Below, piece by piece: positions 15,929 to 46,783 of a stretch of 64,000 bases of DNA. The DNA lies in the NCBI RefSeq assembly GCF_000376565.1, contig NZ_BARG01000046.1, positions 62,001-126,000 of the forward strand, written 5' to 3'. A program made the translations under genes and the position numbers. This stretch comes from Streptomyces hokutonensis (lineage in GTDB: Bacteria > Actinomycetota > Actinomycetes > Streptomycetales > Streptomycetaceae). Every line of letters starts with the position of its first letter. The stretch's first letter is position 1. The notes beneath the pieces are model-generated. The model was given only the letters and a program-made list of their open reading frames with translations. It was not told the origin of the DNA and did not search any database.

Positions 15929-17644
15929 GTGGGAGCAGGGGAACTGTCGGGGCGGGACGTCCTGGCGCGCTCGGTCAAGGGACAGCTACGACGCGTCGCT
16001 CTCGGCTCGGCGCTCGGATGCGTGCACCAACTGGGGGAAGCCCTGGTGCCGGTGCTCATCGGTGTCGTCATCGACCAGGCCGTCGCCGGTCAGGACGCGG
16101 GGCGACTGGCGCTCTGGCTCGGCGTACTGGCCCTCATGTACGTGACGCTGTCGTGGAGTTTCCGGCTCGGCGCCAAGGCCGGTGAGCGCGGGGCCGAAGA
16201 GGCCGCGCACACACTGCGGTTGGCGATCGTCGGGCGGGTGCTGGACGCCCGCGGCGGTGCCGAGGACGGGCGGCTGCCCGGTGAGCTGGCCAATGTCGCC
16301 ACCGAGGACGCCAAGCGGGTCGGCGCGGTCAACATGGCGCTGATGAGCGGGATTTGGGCGATCGCCGGGGTCGCCGTGAGCGCCGTCGCGCTGCTGCTGA
16401 TCTCTGTGACACTCGGGCTGATCGTGCTGCTGGGGACGCCTGTTCTGCTGTGGCTGGGGCATCTGCTGTCCAAGCCGTTGGAGCGGCGCAGCGAGGCCGA
16501 ACAGGACCGGGCCGCCCATGCCTCGGGTGTGGCCGCCGACCTGGTGGCCGGGCTGCGGGTGCTGAAGGGGCTGGGCGCTCAGCAGGCCGCTGTCGAGCGG
16601 TATCGGCGGACGAGTCGTATCTCCCTTGCCGCCACGCTGCGTTCGGCGCGTGCCGAGTCCTGGCAGACCGGGCTCGTGCTCGCGCTGACCGGTGGATTCA
16701 TCGCGCTGATCGCCCTGGTGGGCGGACGGCTCGCCCTCAATGGGTCCCTTACGTTGGGGCAGTTGGTGTCGGCGGTGGGGCTCGCGCTGTTCCTGCTGGG
16801 GCCGTTGGAGACGTTCGCTTGGGTCAACGCCGAGCTGGCCCAGGGCCGCGCCTCGGCCGCCCGGGTCGCGGAGGTGCTCGCCGCCGGGCCCGCCGTCGTG
16901 GACGGCGACGACCCGGTGGCCGAGCCCGTGCGCGGCGACCTGCGGCTGCGGGGCGTGCGGCTCGGTGGCCTCGACGGCCTCGATCTCGACCTGCGCGCCG
17001 GGCAGTTGACCGGCATCGCGGTGACGGATCCGGCCGGCGCCGAGGCCCTGTTGCGCTGCCTGGGCCGGGAGACCGACCCCGAGTCGGGTTCGGTGGAGCT
17101 GGACGGCGTACCGCTGACCCGGCTGGATCCGACGGGACTTCGGGCGGCGGTGCTGGTCGCCGCCCATGACGCGGCTCTGTTCGAGGGCTCGTTGGCGGCC
17201 AACGTGACTCCGGAGGAGGAGTCCTCTTCGGGTGCGGATGGCGACCGTCCCCTCACCGAGCGCGCCATGGCCGCCGCCCGCGCCGACGAGGTCGCCGAGT
17301 CCCTGCCGTACGGGACCGACACCGGTGTCGGTGAGGGCGGCCGGTCGCTGTCGGGCGGGCAACGTCAACGCGTCCTGCTGGCACGGGCGTTGAGGGCCGG
17401 GGCGCCGGTACTGGTCGTCCACGACCCGACAACGGCCGTCGACACGGTGACCGAGGCGCGGATCGCGGAGGGGCTGCGCGAGTTCCGGCAGGGCCGGACC
17501 ACCATCGTCGTGACCAACAGCCCGGCACTTCTCGCCGTCACCGACCACGTGATCCTCCTCGACGCCGGGCGCGTCGGCGCCGAGGGCACCCACGCGGATC
17601 TGGTGCGGACCGACGCGACCTACCGGACGGCGGTGCTGGCATGA
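15929..17644 (+). CDS. Siderophore-cluster ABC half-exporter with degenerate Walker A
   Basis: 571 residues from GTG 15929 (GGAGGG ribosome site). Six-helix exporter membrane domain (about 1-310; HQLGEALVPVLIGVVIDQAV, LRVLKGLGAQQAAVERYRR, SLTLGQLVSAVGLALFLLGP), then a nucleotide-binding domain. The place of Walker A (about residue 358) reads GIAVTDPAGAEALLRCLG, with no GK(S/T). Walker B is VLVVHDPTTAVD, with Pro instead of catalytic Glu. The ABC signature RSLSGGQRQRVLLARAL is intact. So this subunit cannot hydrolyse ATP alone. Its stop overlaps the start of the partner (17641) by ATGA, which implies coupled translation and a heterodimer. By position it should export the peptide siderophore, as proposed for exporters in coelichelin-type clusters. 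Confidence 0.85.
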   Translation: MGAGELSGRDVLARSVKGQLRRVALGSALGCVHQLGEALVPVLIGVVIDQAVAGQDAGRLALWLGVLALMYVTLSWSFRLGAKAGERGAEEAAHTLRLAIVGRVLDARGGAEDGRLPGELANVATEDAKRVGAVNMALMSGIWAIAGVAVSAVALLLISVTLGLIVLLGTPVLLWLGHLLSKPLERRSEAEQDRAAHASGVAADLVAGLRVLKGLGAQQAAVERYRRTSRISLAATLRSARAESWQTGLVLALTGGFIALIALVGGRLALNGSLTLGQLVSAVGLALFLLGPLETFAWVNAELAQGRASAARVAEVLAAGPAVVDGDDPVAEPVRGDLRLRGVRLGGLDGLDLDLRAGQLTGIAVTDPAGAEALLRCLGRETDPESGSVELDGVPLTRLDPTGLRAAVLVAAHDAALFEGSLAANVTPEEESSSGADGDRPLTERAMAAARADEVAESLPYGTDTGVGEGGRSLSGGQRQRVLLARALRAGAPVLVVHDPTTAVDTVTEARIAEGLREFRQGRTTIVVTNSPALLAVTDHVILLDAGRVGAEGTHADLVRTDATYRTAVLA

Positions 17645-19431
17645 CGACGGAAGACATACGGACGACGGATTCCGGTCGCGCCCTGCTCCCCACCGCCACG
17701 CCCGCCCGCACCCGTGCCGCAGTGCGCGAACTCCTGCGCCCGCAGCGCGGGTTGGCCTTCGCCGGGTTCGGGCTGATGGTGGTCGCCACGGCCGTCGGAC
17801 TGCTCACCCAGCCGCTGCTGGGCCATATCGTCGACGTGGTCACCGAGCACCGCTCCCCGGACGCGCTCACGCTGCCCGTGGTCGCGCTGGCCGGGGTCGC
17901 CGTGGTCCAGGGTGTGACGACCGCGCTGGGCATGTCGCTGGTGTCCCGGCTCGGGGAGACCGCGCTCGCGCGGCTGCGCGAACTGTTCGTCGAGAGGGCA
18001 CTGTCGCTGCCCCTGGACCGGATCGAGAAGGCCGGGTCAGGAGACCTCAACTCCCGTGTGACGCGCGATGTTTCGCGGGTCGCGGACGCGGTGCGCGGCG
18101 CGCTGCCCGAACTGGCGCGGTCCGCGTTGTCGATCGTGCTGACGCTGGGCGCGCTCGCCCTGCTGGACTGGCGCTTCCTGCTCGCCGCGCTGATCGCGGT
18201 GCCCGTGCAGGCGCACACCGCGCGCTGGTATGTGCGCAACGCCGTTCCCCTGTACGCCAAGGAGCGCATCGCGACCGGGACCCAGCAGCAGCAGTTGCTG
18301 GACACCATCGGCGGGGCGCGGACCGTACGGGCGTACCGGCTGCAGAAGGGGCACACCCGGCAGGTCACCGAACGCTCGCGCGCGGCCGTGGAGTTGACGA
18401 TGAGCGGGGTGCGGCTGATGCTGCGCTTCTACAGTCGGCTGCACATCGCCGAGTATCTGGGGCTGTCCGCCGTCCTGGTCACCGGGTTCCTGCTGGTGCG
18501 GGACGGTTCCGCCTCGGTCGGTACAGCCACCGCGGCCGCGCTGTACTTCCACAGTCTCTTCGGGCCGGTCAACACCGCGCTGGTGCTGCTGGACGACGCC
18601 CAGTCGGCAACGGCCGGGCTGGCGCGGCTCGTTGGGGTCGTGGACGAACCCGCGCCGGTGGCCGCCGCGCGTGCTGACGACCGTACGACCGCCGCCGGAC
18701 CCCCGTCCGTGACGCTGACCGGTGTCTCGCACGCGTATGTGGCGGGCCGTCCGGTACTGCACGACGTCGATCTGGAGATCCGGCCCAAGGAGCGGGTCGC
18801 GCTGGTCGGGACGACCGGTGCGGGCAAGACGACGCTCGCCAAGCTGGTCGCGGGGCTGCACCGCCCGCAGGCCGGACGGATCGACGTCGGCGGCGAAGAG
18901 CCGGACGAGGCAGGGCAGTTGGTCGGGCTCGTCACGCAGGAGGTCCATGTCTTCGCCGGGCCGCTCGTCGACGATCTGCGGCTGGCCCGCCCGGACGCGC
19001 ACATCGAGGAACTGCGGGAGGCGCTCGAAACGGTGGGCGCGCTCGGCTGGGCCGAGGCGCTGCCGGAGGGCCTGGACACGGTCGTGGGCGACGGCGGTCA
19101 CCGGCTGACCGCCGACCGCGCCCAGCAACTCGCCCTGGCCCGCCTGCTGTTGGCGGACCCGCCGGTCGTCGTGCTCGACGAGGCGACGGCGGAGGCGGGC
19201 AGTTCGGGCGCCCGCCAGCTCGACGAGGCCGCCGAACAGGCCCTGCGCGGCCGTACCGCGCTGGTCGTGGCGCACCGGCTGAGCCAGGCCGCCTCCGCGG
19301 ACCGGGTGGTCGTCCTCAGCGACGGCCGGGTCGTGGAGAACGGCACGCACGACGAACTCCTCGCCGCCCGGGGCCAGTACGCCGCGCTCTGGCAGGCCTG
19401 GTCCGACAGCCGCTCCTCCAGCACCCCCTGA
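17641..19431 (+). CDS. Siderophore-cluster ABC half-exporter with intact Walker A but lost signature motif
   Basis: 596 residues. Membrane domain at about 20-330 (GLLTQPLLGHIVDVV, SRLGETALARLRELFVERAL, YLGLSAVLVTGFLLVRDG), nucleotide-binding domain at about 365-590. Walker A is complete (VALVGTTGAGKTTLAKLVAG, about residue 387) and Walker B with Glu is complete (VVVLDEATAEA). The LSGGQ signature is replaced by RLTADRAQQLALARL (about residue 486). The defects are the mirror image of the upstream partner, leaving one complete composite ATP site (this Walker A/B with the partner's LSGGQ). Second gene of the operon 15929-20556. Confidence 0.86.
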   Translation: MTTEDIRTTDSGRALLPTATPARTRAAVRELLRPQRGLAFAGFGLMVVATAVGLLTQPLLGHIVDVVTEHRSPDALTLPVVALAGVAVVQGVTTALGMSLVSRLGETALARLRELFVERALSLPLDRIEKAGSGDLNSRVTRDVSRVADAVRGALPELARSALSIVLTLGALALLDWRFLLAALIAVPVQAHTARWYVRNAVPLYAKERIATGTQQQQLLDTIGGARTVRAYRLQKGHTRQVTERSRAAVELTMSGVRLMLRFYSRLHIAEYLGLSAVLVTGFLLVRDGSASVGTATAAALYFHSLFGPVNTALVLLDDAQSATAGLARLVGVVDEPAPVAAARADDRTTAAGPPSVTLTGVSHAYVAGRPVLHDVDLEIRPKERVALVGTTGAGKTTLAKLVAGLHRPQAGRIDVGGEEPDEAGQLVGLVTQEVHVFAGPLVDDLRLARPDAHIEELREALETVGALGWAEALPEGLDTVVGDGGHRLTADRAQQLALARLLLADPPVVVLDEATAEAGSSGARQLDEAAEQALRGRTALVVAHRLSQAASADRVVVLSDGRVVENGTHDELLAARGQYAALWQAWSDSRSSSTP

Positions 19432-19479
19432 ACCCGTCACCCCCCGCCGACCCATCGCGACGAACAGAAGGATCATCCG

Positions 19480-20556
19480 ATGCCCCGCGCCACCAGAGCC
19501 TCCCGGCTGTCCGGCCTGCTCGCCTCCGTACTCCTGCTGGCCGTCACGGCGGTGGGCTGCGGCTCCTCCGACTCCGGTTCCGATTCGTCCTCTTCGGAGA
19601 CGGCGGGTTCGGAGGCGAAGGTCTCCGCCGACGCGTTCCCCGTGACGATCGCTCACAAGTTCGGCAGCACGACGATCAAGTCCGAGCCCAAGCGCATCGT
19701 CACCGTCGGCCTCACCGACCAGGACGCCGTGCTCGCCCTGGGCAAGGTGCCGGTCGGCACGACCGAGTGGCTCGGCGGCTACAAGGGCGCCATCGGCCCG
19801 TGGGCGACGGACAAGTTGAACGGCGCGGCCGCGCCGACCGTCCTCAAGGACACCGGCACCGGCCCGCAGGTGGAGAAGATCGCCGCCCTGAAGCCCGATC
19901 TGATCCTCGCCGTCTACTCGGGCCTGACCAAGGCCCAGTACCAGAGCCTGTCGCAGTTCGCGCCGGTCGTCGCCCAGCCGAAGGCCTACAACGACTACGG
20001 CGTGCCGTGGCAGCAGCAGACCGAGGAGATCGGCCAGGCGCTCGGCAAGTCCGCCGAGGCCAAGACCCTGGTGGCGGGCGTCGAGGCCAAGTTCGACGCG
20101 GCCAAGAAGGCCAACCCCGCCTTCGCCGGCGCTTCCGCCGTCATGGCCACCCCGTACGAGGGCGTGTTCGTCTACGGCAGCCAGGACCCGCGCTCCCGCC
20201 TCCTGTCCGACCTGGGCTTCTCGCTCCCGAAGGACCTCGACAAGGTCATCGGTGACACGTTCGGCGCCAACATCAGCAAGGAGCGCTACGACCTGCTCGA
20301 CCAGAAGGTCGCCGTGTGGATCGTGCCCGACACCACCACGGCCGTCACCAAGCTGCACGACGACAAGATCTACGGCGACCTGAACGTGGTGAAGCAGGGC
20401 CGCGAGGTCTTCGTCAAGGAGACCAGCGACTACGGCAACGCGGTATCCCTGTCTACCGTGTTGAGCATCCCCTACGTCCTGGACCGGCTGGTGCCGCAGC
20501 TCGCGGCGGCGGTGGACGGCAAGACGTCGACGAAGGTGGAGCAGCCCGCCTCCTGA
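19480..20556 (+). CDS. Iron-siderophore ABC transporter substrate-binding lipoprotein
   Basis: 358 residues with a lipoprotein signal peptide (LLAVTAVGC lipobox, Cys at residue 27) and a Ser/Asp-rich linker. The mature part is a class III FecB-type binding protein: PKRIVTVGLTDQDAVLALGKVPVG, EKIAALKPDLILAVYSGLT, then a long helix and the second lobe YEGVFVYGSQDPRSRLLSDLGF and LSTVLSIPYVLDRLVPQL. It should capture the ferric siderophore on the outer face of the membrane and pass it to the permeases at 43660-45749. It is third in the iron-box operon, 49 bp after the exporter gene, and ends at a bidirectional hairpin. Confidence 0.93.
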   Translation: MPRATRASRLSGLLASVLLLAVTAVGCGSSDSGSDSSSSETAGSEAKVSADAFPVTIAHKFGSTTIKSEPKRIVTVGLTDQDAVLALGKVPVGTTEWLGGYKGAIGPWATDKLNGAAAPTVLKDTGTGPQVEKIAALKPDLILAVYSGLTKAQYQSLSQFAPVVAQPKAYNDYGVPWQQQTEEIGQALGKSAEAKTLVAGVEAKFDAAKKANPAFAGASAVMATPYEGVFVYGSQDPRSRLLSDLGFSLPKDLDKVIGDTFGANISKERYDLLDQKVAVWIVPDTTTAVTKLHDDKIYGDLNVVKQGREVFVKETSDYGNAVSLSTVLSIPYVLDRLVPQLAAAVDGKTSTKVEQPAS

Positions 20557-20561
20557 CTCAA

Positions 20562-20609
20562 CGGAAGGGGGGCCGGCCCGAGTTCACGACTCGGACCGGC
20601 CCCCCTTCC
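20562..20609. terminator. Bidirectional hairpin between receptor and MbtH genes
   Basis: A long inverted repeat (CGGAAGGGGGGCCGG on the left, its complement CCGGCCCCCCTTCCG on the right, with an inner CGAGT/ACTCG stem and TCACG loop) lies between the convergent stops at 20556 and 20616. It should end both the receptor operon and the NRPS-mbtH transcript. Confidence 0.85.
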
Positions 20610-20615
20610 GTGTGC

Positions 20616-20819
20616 TCAGACCCCGTCGACCAGGCTCTTCGGCCGCATGTCCGTCCAGTTGGCCTCGATGTGGTCCAGGCACTCCTGCCGGGCGGCGGGT
20701 CCGTGCACGACCGTCCAGCCGGCCGGTACGTCCACGAAGTCCGGCCACAGGCTGTACTGGCCCTCGTCGTTGACGAGGACGGAGTAGACGCCTTCGGGGT
20801 TCTCGAACGGGTTGCTCAT
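20616..20819 (-). CDS. MbtH-like NRPS partner protein
   Basis: 67 residues. The MbtH signature is complete: NPFENPEG near the N-terminus, YSVLVNDEGQYSLWP, then VPAGWTVVHG and CLDHIEANWTDMRP, with the conserved Trp residues. These small proteins bind NRPS A domains and are needed for their folding or activity. It follows the NRPS gene by 50 bp on the same strand and is probably co-transcribed and translated as its partner (the equivalent of CchK in the coelichelin cluster). Confidence 0.95.
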   Translation of the reverse strand: MSNPFENPEGVYSVLVNDEGQYSLWPDFVDVPAGWTVVHGPAARQECLDHIEANWTDMRPKSLVDGV

Positions 20820-20869
20820 GTCGGGGGTTCCTTGCCTCTCGTGCGCTGTGGTGGGTAAGTGCGTTTCGG

Positions 20870-43432
<22,563 letters not shown>

Positions 43433-43493
43433 AGCTGCCCGTGCCTCCCAATGCGTGCGGAACGGCTCAGCGGAGCCGCGACCGCTCGCATAG

Positions 43494-43512
43494 TAAGGTA
43501 AGCATTGCCTTA
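43494..43512. promoter_or_regulatory. Iron box before the NRPS gene
   Basis: TAAGGTAAGCATTGCCTTA, flanked by G and C to give a 21-bp near-palindrome (43493-43513), 62 bp upstream of the NRPS start. It has the same arms as the other boxes in the window. It should place NRPS and mbtH under the iron-dependent repressor. Confidence 0.85.
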
Positions 43513-43556
43513 CTTGATAGACCTTCCCCCGAACCGCAGGCCCACGTCACAGCCAC

Positions 43557-43575
43557 TGAGGTTATGCTCACCTAA
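43557..43575. promoter_or_regulatory. Iron box before the uptake operon
   Basis: TGAGGTTATGCTCACCTAA differs from the Streptomyces iron-box consensus at two of 19 positions. It is 85 bp before the first FecCD permease start. With the box at 43494 it makes a two-operator divergent promoter region (43433-43659) between synthesis and uptake genes. Confidence 0.85.
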
Positions 43576-43659
43576 GCTGCTGGCCGGGCCGTCCGGTGGT
43601 CCGCCAACAGGGCTCCAGAGCACGGAAGATGACCCGGAAGACGACATGGAGACCGGCAC

Positions 43660-44685
43660 GTGGCTTCAGGCAGAAGGCTTCGCACCACGGTGCTGGTGAC
43701 CCTCGTCGTCGCCCTCCTCGTTCTGCTGTCCCTGCTGTCCGTCGCGCTGGGCGCGCTCAGCGTGCCGCTCGACCAGGTCGTGCGCTCGGTGCTGGGCCAT
43801 CCGCCCAGCCGGCTGATCGACAACGTCATCTGGTCGGTACGCGTGCCCCGCACCCTGCTCGGCCTGACGACCGGTGCCGCGCTAGGCCTGTCCGGCGCGC
43901 TGATGCAGGCCCTGACCCGCAATCCGCTCGCCGACCCGGGGATCCTCGGGGTGAGCGCGGGCGCGTCCTTCGCGATCGTCCTGGCGGTCGGCGTGCTCGG
44001 GGCCACCTCGCTGTACGGCTATGTGTGGTTCGCGTTCGGCGGGGCGCTGGTCGCGAGTGTCGTGGTCTTCTTCCTCGGGCGGCTGGGCCGGTCCGGGGCG
44101 ACGCCGGTCAAACTCGCGCTCGCCGGAGTCGCCGTCACCTCGCTGCTGCAGTCGTTCACCAGCGCCATCGTGCTGACCGACCAGGACGCGCTGGACCGCT
44201 ACCGCTTCTGGTCCGCCGGCACCCTGGCCGACCAGGACTCCGGCGATCTGGTGCGCATCCTGCCCTTCCTCGCCGTCGGCGCCGTACTGGCGCTGTCCTG
44301 CGCGCCCGCCCTCAACAGCATGGCGCTGGGCGACGACGTGGCCGCGTCTCTGGGGCGGCGGCTGGGTCTGGTACGCCTCCAAGGGGTCACCGCCGTCGTG
44401 CTGTTGACCGGCGCGTCGGTCGCCGTCATCGGCCCTGTCGTCTTCCTCGGTCTGGTCGTCCCGCACATCGCCCGGGTCCTCGCCCAGTGGGTCGGCATCG
44501 GCCCCGACTACCGGTGGCTGCTGCCGCTGTCCGCCGCGCTCGCGCCCGTGCTGCTGCTGTCCGCCGACATCCTGGGCCGGATGGTGGACCGCCCGACCGA
44601 GATCCAGGCCGGTGTCCTCGTCGCCTTCCTCGGCGGCCCGTTCTTCATCGTCCTGGTCCGCCGCCGGAAGCTCGCGGAGGTATGA
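43660..44685 (+). CDS. FecCD-family ferric siderophore permease, subunit 1
   Basis: 341 residues from GTG 43660. About ten hydrophobic helices with the FecCD signatures SVRVPRTLLGLTTGAALGLSGALMQALTRNPLADPGILG and VFLGLVVPHIARVL (both parts seen in order), plus DDVAASLGRRLGLVR, the coupling region. It forms the membrane channel with the next gene and takes siderophore from the lipoprotein at 19480-20556. Its stop overlaps the following start as ATGA (44682-44685), so the two are translationally coupled. Confidence 0.94.
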   Translation: MASGRRLRTTVLVTLVVALLVLLSLLSVALGALSVPLDQVVRSVLGHPPSRLIDNVIWSVRVPRTLLGLTTGAALGLSGALMQALTRNPLADPGILGVSAGASFAIVLAVGVLGATSLYGYVWFAFGGALVASVVVFFLGRLGRSGATPVKLALAGVAVTSLLQSFTSAIVLTDQDALDRYRFWSAGTLADQDSGDLVRILPFLAVGAVLALSCAPALNSMALGDDVAASLGRRLGLVRLQGVTAVVLLTGASVAVIGPVVFLGLVVPHIARVLAQWVGIGPDYRWLLPLSAALAPVLLLSADILGRMVDRPTEIQAGVLVAFLGGPFFIVLVRRRKLAEV

Positions 44686-45749
44686 GCGTGTCCGCACCAC
44701 CAGCCGCCTTGCGCAACCGGCCGTTCCGGCTCGCCTTCCCCCCGGTGTCCGGCGTACTGCGTCCGCGCCTGCTCCTTACGGGAGTTGGGGTCGCGGTCGG
44801 CGCCTTCCTGCTGTTCTGCTGGGGGCTGACGATCGGCGACTACCCGGTCGCGTTCACCGACGTCATCAGGGCGCTGTGGGGTTCGGGCGACGCGGGCACG
44901 GTCATCGTCGTACAGGATCTGCGGCTGCCGCGCGCCCTCGTCGGGCTGCTGGTCGGGATCGCGTTCGGGGTCTCCGGGGCCGTGTTCCAGACGATGACCC
45001 GCAATCCGCTGGCCAGCCCCGACATGATCGGGCTCACCGAGGGCGCCGGAACTGCCGTGGTGGCGGCGGTCGTTCTGGGCTGGACCGGTGGACTCGGCCT
45101 GTCCACGCTGGGGTTGCTCGGGGCGCTGGTGACCGCGCTGCTCGTGTACGCGCTGGCGTGGAAGGGCGGGGCCACGGGGTACCGGATCATCCTCGTCGGT
45201 ATCGGGGTGTCCTGGATCTGCTCCAGTGCCACCAACTTCCTTGTGGCGCGCGGCAATCGCTTCGAGGCGGAAGCGGCCCTCGGCTGGCTGGTCGGCAACC
45301 TCAACGGCCGGACCTGGAGCCAGGTCGACTCCCTGGCCATCGCCCTGGCCGTGCTGCTGCCGGTCACGCTGGGCATGGGCCGCTGGATGCGCACGCTGAT
45401 GCTCGGCGACGACGTGGCCGCCGGTCTCGGCACTCCGGTGCAAGTCGTGCGGCTGGCACTGCTGTTGGCCGGGGTGGGCCTGGTCGCGTTCGGTACGGCG
45501 GCGGCCGGTCCGGTGGCGTTCGTCGCGCTGGCCTGTCCGCAGATCGCCCAGCGGCTGGCCGGCACTTCCTCGCCGCCCCCGCTCGTCTCCGGTCTCACCG
45601 GCGCGTTCGTCGTCCTCGGCTCGGACCTCCTCGCCCGCGAGGCGATCCCCGGGACGGAACTGCCGGTCGGTATCGTCACCGGCGCCCTGGGCGCGCCGGT
45701 CCTGCTGTGGCTGCTCATCCGCGTCAACCGCGCGGGCTCTGGAGGCTGA
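44682..45749 (+). CDS. FecCD-family ferric siderophore permease, subunit 2
   Basis: 355 residues from ATG 44682. Signatures DLRLPRALVGLLVGIAFGVSG, FQTMTRNPLASPDMIGL, DDVAAGLGTPVQVVRLALL and GPVAFVALACPQIAQRLAG are in the usual order, with about ten helices. It pairs with the upstream permease. The gap to the ATPase gene is 4 bp, so all three uptake genes form one operon driven from 43557. Confidence 0.94.
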   Translation: MSVSAPPAALRNRPFRLAFPPVSGVLRPRLLLTGVGVAVGAFLLFCWGLTIGDYPVAFTDVIRALWGSGDAGTVIVVQDLRLPRALVGLLVGIAFGVSGAVFQTMTRNPLASPDMIGLTEGAGTAVVAAVVLGWTGGLGLSTLGLLGALVTALLVYALAWKGGATGYRIILVGIGVSWICSSATNFLVARGNRFEAEAALGWLVGNLNGRTWSQVDSLAIALAVLLPVTLGMGRWMRTLMLGDDVAAGLGTPVQVVRLALLLAGVGLVAFGTAAAGPVAFVALACPQIAQRLAGTSSPPPLVSGLTGAFVVLGSDLLAREAIPGTELPVGIVTGALGAPVLLWLLIRVNRAGSGG

Positions 45750-45753
45750 TCGC

Positions 45754-46749
45754 ATGTCGACCACTGACCCGCGCGCCCCGCGGACGTCCGGAACACCCGC
45801 CACGGGGACCGAGACACTGCGGACGCCCGATTCACCCGCCACGGGAACCGAGGACCTGCGGGCACCCGCATCACCCACCTCCGGAGCCGAAGCCCCGCGG
45901 AGCCCCGAACCACCCTCCTCCGGGCCCGAGTTGCGGGCACGTGATCTTCATCTCGCCTACGACGGTCGGGCGGTGGTCGAGAATCTGGACCTCACCGTGC
46001 CGACCGGCCGGATCACGGCCATCGTCGGCGCCAACGCCTGTGGGAAATCGACGCTGTTGCGGGCACTAGCCCGGCTGCTGGCCCCGCGCCAGGGCGTGGT
46101 GGAGCTGGACGGTGTCGCGCTGCGTTCCGTGCCGACCCGTGAACTCGCCCGGAAACTCGGCATCCTGCCCCAGACCCCGGTGGCACCGGAGGGGCTGACC
46201 GTCCTCGACCTGGTGGGCCGGGGCCGTTCCCCGCACCAGACCTGGTGGCGGCAGTGGTCGGCCGCGGACGAGGAGGCCGTGCACGCGGCCCTCGATGCGA
46301 CCAACCTCACCGATCTCGCCGACCGTGCGGTGGACGAACTCTCCGGCGGCCAGCGGCAACGCGCCTGGATAGCCATGGCAGTTGCCCAGGGCACCCCGGT
46401 CCTGCTCCTCGACGAACCGACGACGTATCTCGACCTCGCCCACCAGATCGACGTACTCGACCTGATCACGGACCTCAACCGGCGCGAGGGCCGCACGGTC
46501 GTGATGGTCCTGCACGACCTCAACCAGGCCTGTCGGTACGCCGATCACGTCATCGCCATGAAGGCCGGCCGTATCGTCGCCGAGGGCGCACCCGCCGACG
46601 TCGTCACCGAGACCACCGTCGAGGACGTCTTCGACCTGCGCTGCCGGATCACCCCCGACCCGGTCAGCGGCACCCCGATGGTGATCCCGCTGGGACGGCA
46701 CCACCACGACGGCAACTCCCGGACCGAGGACGCGGTGACGACCCGGTGA
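45754..46749 (+). CDS. FecE-type ferric siderophore ABC ATPase with repetitive N-terminal extension
   Basis: 331 residues from ATG 45754. Residues about 67-320 are a complete ATPase: Walker A IVGANACGKSTLLRAL, signature DELSGGQRQRAWIAMA, Walker B VLLLDEPTTYLDLAHQ, H-loop VMVLHDLNQA. The first 65 residues are unusual for the family: a Pro/Thr/Ser/Gly-rich run of about 13-residue near-repeats (PATGTETLRTPDS, PATGTEDLRAPAS, PTSGAEAPRSPEP). A later start near residue 60 would remove them, but no better ribosome site was seen. It drives import through the two FecCD permeases. Confidence 0.93.
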   Translation: MSTTDPRAPRTSGTPATGTETLRTPDSPATGTEDLRAPASPTSGAEAPRSPEPPSSGPELRARDLHLAYDGRAVVENLDLTVPTGRITAIVGANACGKSTLLRALARLLAPRQGVVELDGVALRSVPTRELARKLGILPQTPVAPEGLTVLDLVGRGRSPHQTWWRQWSAADEEAVHAALDATNLTDLADRAVDELSGGQRQRAWIAMAVAQGTPVLLLDEPTTYLDLAHQIDVLDLITDLNRREGRTVVMVLHDLNQACRYADHVIAMKAGRIVAEGAPADVVTETTVEDVFDLRCRITPDPVSGTPMVIPLGRHHHDGNSRTEDAVTTR

Positions 46750-46776
46750 GGCCCCCGTCAGCACGTGACAGGGGCC
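46750..46776. terminator. Hairpin between uptake operon and formyltransferase gene
   Basis: Stem GGCCCC-(C)GTCA with TGAC-(A)GGGGCC around a GCACG loop, one mismatch, starting at the ATPase stop and ending 7 bp before the stop of the convergent formyltransferase gene. It probably serves both directions. Confidence 0.7.
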
Positions 46777-46783
46777 CGCTCGC

